Part shown: piece after piece, positions 61,101 to 64,000 of the stretch
Position numbering within the stretch: position 1 is the stretch's first letter
Layout: each line of letters begins with the position of its first letter
Source of the DNA: Flavivirga aquatica
GTDB taxonomy: Bacteria > Bacteroidota > Bacteroidia > Flavobacteriales > Flavobacteriaceae
Length of the DNA: 64,000 bases
Assembly (NCBI RefSeq): GCF_001747085.1
Contig: NZ_MDJD01000007.1
Location: forward strand, 248,001-312,000
Reading direction: 5' to 3'
Program-made: the position numbers and the translations under genes
Notes under the pieces: model-generated
Databases searched by the model: none
Told to the model about the DNA's origin: nothing
The model's input: only the letters and a program-made list of their open reading frames with translations

Positions 61101-64000
61101 ATTACTACCTCCTGCACCAAAAGCACTAATTCCTGCTAATCGTGGATTACCTTCAGGAGCTATCCAATCGGTCAAATCCTGTTGTACTTTAAACGGAGTG
61201 TTTTCAAAATCAATACGTTTATTTAATGTCTTAGAATGCAAACTAGGAACTAATTGTTTATGTTTTAACTGCAACAAGACCTTGGTTACGCCTGATATTC
61301 CAGCTGCAGATTCTGCATGTCCTATATTACTCTTAATACTTCCTATAGCACAATACTGCCCTACTTTACTACCTTTAAAAGCTTTACTTAATCCTGCAAT
61401 CTCTATAGGATCTCCTAAACTGGTACCTGTACCATGTGCTTCTATATAACTAAAATCATCGGGTGAAACACCTGCTCGTTCAATAGCTTCTTGAATCACT
61501 CCTGCCTGAGCATTTGGATTTGGTACGGTATATCCATTAGCTTTTCCGCCGTGATTCAAACTACTTCCTTTGATAACGCCATAAATTTGGTCGCCATCTG
61601 CCTCTGCCTGACTTAATGGTTTTAATAGAACAGCACCAACGCCCTCTGAAGGAACGTATCCATTACCACCTTCACCAAAACTCTCACAACGCCCTTTATC
61701 CGAAACAAACATTTGCTGGCTAAGATTCTTATACTTATTAGGGTGAATACTAACATTAACACCTCCTGCAATCGCCATACTACATAGTCCATTGCGAATT
61801 GCATCTATAGCTAAATGGATAGAAACCAATGAGCTTGAACACATGGTATCCACTCCCATACTTGGGCCATGAAGGTTTAAACTATACGATACACGATTCG
61901 CTATACTACTAGGACTACACCAAGTTGAAAGCGGGTTTCCTTTTACTGTTTCCTCTGCTCCAAATAATTGATACTCTCCGTACATGACACCTGCATATAC
62001 GCCTACATGACCACCTAAACCTGACCCTTGTGAAGAACGAACTTTAGTAAGTTGATCTAAGGTATAACCAGCGTCTTCTATAGTTTCCCAGGCAGTTTGT
62101 AAAAATAAGCGCTCCTGAGGATCCATAAGTTCTGCTTCACGAGGTGATATATTAAAAAACAACGGATCGAACTTATCAACGTTATCTATAAAACCGCCCC
62201 ACTTACTAGCAATTTTGCCTACCTTTCCTTTTTCAGGGTCGTACATGCCTTCAACATCCCATCTCTCCAAAGGTATCTCCGTAATAGAATCCTTGCCCAT
62301 TTTCAAGTTATCCCAAAAATCTTCTAAAGTTGCTGCGCCTGGATACCGACCACTTAATCCTATAATCGCTATACCCTCTTTTTTCACCGGATGTGATACC
62401 TCTACTATGTTTTCTCCTTCACTAGCAACAAACCGTTTTCTTGTATTAATTGATGCTTTTAAGTCTACCTGTTTAGGTTGGTATATTTTTTCGGGTTGAC
62501 TAATTAAAACATCTTCTTTTTTAATATCGATTAGCTCGAGTAATCGATTAGGGTATTCTTGAATGAAATAGTCTGAAAGTTCCGATACATTATTATATTC
62601 GAAAAATAAGGTACTTGGAATATCTTCAAAAACTGTATTCAAATTATTTGTGAGACTAACTATCATAATGGAATCAACCCCATATTTCCCAAAAGGTATA
62701 GTGTCTTCAATACGATCTGGAGACAGTTTCAATGTCTTGGATAGTATATCTTTCAGATACCTATTAACACCTTCCTTCATTTTATCACGATCTAATTCTG
62801 TAATATTTGAAGATTTTTTCTGATCAATAGACGAAGCCTTATCTACTAAATTGATAGACAATTTTGATTTTTGTCCATACAGAATAGCTCCCTGAGAAAC
62901 TTCCTGGCTTAAAAAAGTATTGAAAGCGTCTACACCATCTTTAGTTTGAAGTGCATATAGACCTATTTGATCCTTCATATACTGTTCAGTCTTTTCGTCA
63001 ATCTGCATCACTCCTTCCTTCCATAAAGGCCAATTAATACTAATTGTAACACCTTTTCTCTTACCTTTTTTACGTAAATTATTTCTGTAACTCGAATAAT
63101 TATCCATCCAAGCATTTCCACTTGAGTAATCGGACTGACCTATATTTCCAAATGCTCCTGATATACTACTAAAGAAAATCATGAAATCTAAATCCAGATC
63201 TTTAGTCGCTTGGTCTAAATTTTTAGTCCCAATAATTTTTGGAGATAGAACCGTTTCAGATTCATCTATAATTTCATTTTGTAAAATACGGTCTCGAAGA
63301 ACTCCTGCACTATGAATGATTCCATCTAACCTCCCATGCGTGTCTACTATTTCTTTAATTAATTCATTAACAGAAGTACTATTGGATATATCACAACTAC
63401 GGTATATTGCATTAAGGTTTTGTAAACTCGAATCATTAAGTCTGGACTTTTTACTTCTACCTGCTAAAATTAATTTAGTGTCTTTTGTTTCGGAAATATA
63501 CCTGGCAAAAATTTCTCCAAGCCCTCCGCTTCCACCAGTAATTATATAAATACCACCTTCTTTGATTTCAAAACTTGAAGAACTGGTAAATGAATCCTTT
63601 AAAATTGATAATTCACGTACTTCTCTCTTAATTCCATTGTAACGAACTTCTTTAGAAACATCCCATTTTTCAGATTCGATAATTTTGTGTACAGTTTCAA
63701 AGTTTTCGATAGATGAATCTGGAATTCCAATAGTTTTACCAATTATTCGAGAATTTTCTCTATTTGCAGATTTAAGTAACCCACTTATAAAACTATAATT
63801 TACATAATCCTCATTGGAATAAATCACCGTTATAAAGTGTTTTGATTTGGCTGCAAATTTACTTTTCACCAATTCTTTACACTTCTTATAGTAATTTATC
63901 TCGTTATCTTCGTTAATAACGATAACTTCTATTTGTAATAATGTTTGTAACCTTTCTGCTAATTCAGCCGAACCACCAGCCAATACAATAAGCGGAGTAT
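58161..64000 (-). CDS. Trans-AT polyketide synthase, partial: KR, ACP, KS, DH, KR
   Basis: The frame is open to the window end, so the N-terminus is missing; about 1,945 residues are visible. Residue numbers start at codon 63983. Domains: KR structural and catalytic halves 1-375 (TGGSGGLG, Ser273, Tyr286); ACP 400-475 (GVDSIM, Ser438); KS 535-970 (Cys715 in VDTMCSSS, His850 in EAHGTGT, His889 in NIGHAES); KS-AT-type linker ending SLPTYPFKKVGYW; DH 1145-1420 (His1178 in HxxxGxxxxP, Asp1337 and Gln1341 in DxxxQ); second KR 1455-1830 (GGAGGLG, Tyr1748). No AT and no terminal ACP are present; the last 80 residues are two acidic repeats. All seen active sites look functional. It makes a reduced chain with supplied malonyl units from the trans AT. 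Confidence 0.92.
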   Translation of the reverse strand, partial: TPLIVLAGGSAELAERLQTLLQIEVIVINEDNEINYYKKCKELVKSKFAAKSKHFITVIYSNEDYVNYSFISGLLKSANRENSRIIGKTIGIPDSSIENFETVHKIIESEKWDVSKEVRYNGIKREVRELSILKDSFTSSSSFEIKEGGIYIITGGSGGLGEIFARYISETKDTKLILAGRSKKSRLNDSSLQNLNAIYRSCDISNSTSVNELIKEIVDTHGRLDGIIHSAGVLRDRILQNEIIDESETVLSPKIIGTKNLDQATKDLDLDFMIFFSSISGAFGNIGQSDYSSGNAWMDNYSSYRNNLRKKGKRKGVTISINWPLWKEGVMQIDEKTEQYMKDQIGLYALQTKDGVDAFNTFLSQEVSQGAILYGQKSKLSINLVDKASSIDQKKSSNITELDRDKMKEGVNRYLKDILSKTLKLSPDRIEDTIPFGKYGVDSIMIVSLTNNLNTVFEDIPSTLFFEYNNVSELSDYFIQEYPNRLLELIDIKKEDVLISQPEKIYQPKQVDLKASINTRKRFVASEGENIVEVSHPVKKEGIAIIGLSGRYPGAATLEDFWDNLKMGKDSITEIPLERWDVEGMYDPEKGKVGKIASKWGGFIDNVDKFDPLFFNISPREAELMDPQERLFLQTAWETIEDAGYTLDQLTKVRSSQGSGLGGHVGVYAGVMYGEYQLFGAEETVKGNPLSTWCSPSSIANRVSYSLNLHGPSMGVDTMCSSSLVSIHLAIDAIRNGLCSMAIAGGVNVSIHPNKYKNLSQQMFVSDKGRCESFGEGGNGYVPSEGVGAVLLKPLSQAEADGDQIYGVIKGSSLNHGGKANGYTVPNPNAQAGVIQEAIERAGVSPDDFSYIEAHGTGTSLGDPIEIAGLSKAFKGSKVGQYCAIGSIKSNIGHAESAAGISGVTKVLLQLKHKQLVPSLHSKTLNKRIDFENTPFKVQQDLTDWIAPEGNPRLAGISAFGAGGSNAHLIIEEYVPKERQAYQSKDAAAIVLSAKNKDRLQELVINLQSYLDNHQETNIYDLAYTLQVGREPMEERLAFVANNLTELKDRLISYSSGILSNLFVGNVEDENSDLLLEGKALDLYIKTVLSERQPKSLTQLWVRGITIDWHSLYDKENSPDKISLPTYPFKKVGYWIPKLDENKPVISNSTNYLHPLLHFNNSKFNKQFFTSKYTGLESFLTDHKVGGEKMLPGVAYLELAREAGCLSKETDITQIKDIIWTNPISVNGKPESIEISLSEEGDSEITYTVLKNTKEDRTICGQGVLSTRVLVSPELINIEEIKNLLFNEKEGSECYNIFRKIGLDYGSSFQGIEKLWYSDTVALSKINLPRQNNYVLQPGIMDTALQTCIILEMGIKDNSDLAVPFSVKEVNIYGNVLDTCWCIVRKKDSGKRKVNTSSYDIDLLSDKGDVLLSFRSFIILPVVGKPNIEKKPQLIENTTKTHYYTDYWQTCDPEIKNSKINQESKLVLLAGGSEELSKILKEKSGLEAESLKHHVEVDYFNEIFQKIKKIIKNNVFKDITIIYNNKDFVKYGFVSGLLKTAERESQKIIGRMIGVDSLSIKSIDKLVDVLKSENQTEYIDIRYKNNVREEKCFKPITSLDPSGIKIKEGGIYFITGGAGGLGFVFAEHISKTKNTKLILTGRSELSNDKKFLLKSIPNSEYISCDVTDSTSVTRVIKNIIKTHGKLDGIIHSAGINSDSLIINKMPIEVEQVLHAKIQGAKNLDKATKNISLDFFMLFSSVSGVFGNAGQSAYSAGNAYLDNFVKFRNEMKDKGERSGNSYSINWPLWIDGGMYPKEEVVEYLFTQFGLKPLPSKEGVAIFDRVLENNVEGNLVLFGQNIEKLEKNLLYQKTNEETLENMIEALISNNSLDSIEAFINEIPDEDIEGLITAFTKEENLLDKAFDDDIENMVNSLLEMDSTDSIDAILDQLPEDSLKEIISIIKNF

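Noticed and set aside
58161-64000. The possibility that the large synthase is a type I fatty-acid/PUFA synthase
   Set aside because: Domain order KR-ACP-KS-DH-KR with trans ATs, a donor ACP and AOS fits a trans-AT PKS; there are no tandem ACPs and no PUFA-type AT or ER region.

Overview
The window looks like chromosomal DNA of a marine-type member of the Flavobacteriaceae (Bacteroidota). The DNA is AT-rich. Many genes are preceded by the Bacteroidota -7 promoter element TAnnTTTG. Secreted proteins carry type IX secretion (T9SS) C-terminal tails, TonB-dependent receptors have carboxypeptidase-like regulatory N-termini, and families such as DUF2480, DUF3078, DUF5689 and SufT are present. I cannot name the genus from the sequence. 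I saw no rRNA, tRNA, CRISPR array, insertion sequence or phage.

Layout: 1-11.5 kb holds housekeeping genes: a thiamine-binding protein (cut by the window edge), a prenylglyceryl-phosphate synthase with a phosphopantetheinyl transferase, adenosylhomocysteinase, a secreted PilJ-N protein, TadA, DXS, a 1,058-residue T9SS cargo protein and a dNTP triphosphohydrolase. 11.7-16 kb is a TonB receptor with a beta-helix lipoprotein. 16.4-20 kb is the succinate dehydrogenase operon sdhCAB, followed by a secreted zinc metallopeptidase (20-22 kb). 22-29.4 kb contains an Xaa-Pro aminopeptidase, aspartate kinase, an ACT-like protein, BrnQ, an alpha/beta hydrolase, a small Cys-containing protein with a decayed duplicate beside it, and ThiL. 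29.5-33.9 kb is a run of four exported proteins (LVIVD protein, seven-repeat propeller, MbnP, diheme MbnH-like enzyme). 34-43.3 kb is the SUF iron-sulfur assembly locus with flavobacterial extras. 43.5-51.7 kb has HflX and a cassette in which two EEP-family phosphoesterases flank a TonB receptor/DUF5689 lipoprotein pair.

The most unusual region is 52.4-64 kb (minus strand, continuing beyond the window): the 3' end of a trans-acyltransferase polyketide synthase cluster. A large synthase with partial KR, ACP, KS, DH and KR domains lacks its own AT domains and ends without a terminal ACP. The next protein is an ACP fused to a PLP-dependent alpha-oxoamine synthase, which suggests release of the polyketide by decarboxylative condensation with an amino acid. 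Downstream lie a malonyl-type acyltransferase, a donor ACP of the beta-branching type, a variant biotin carboxyl carrier protein, a second acyltransferase of the PksD/PedC type and a dedicated phosphopantetheinyl transferase. Together these could load, extend, possibly beta-branch, proofread and release an aminoketone polyketide.

Other patterns: several genes have a -7 box only 4-5 nt before the start codon, implying leaderless transcripts; a palindrome overlaps the -7 boxes of sdhC and a small cytochrome-b-like membrane protein; and a hairpin-forming intergenic repeat occurs at least three times. All functional statements are from reading sequence and motifs; nothing was searched or computed.
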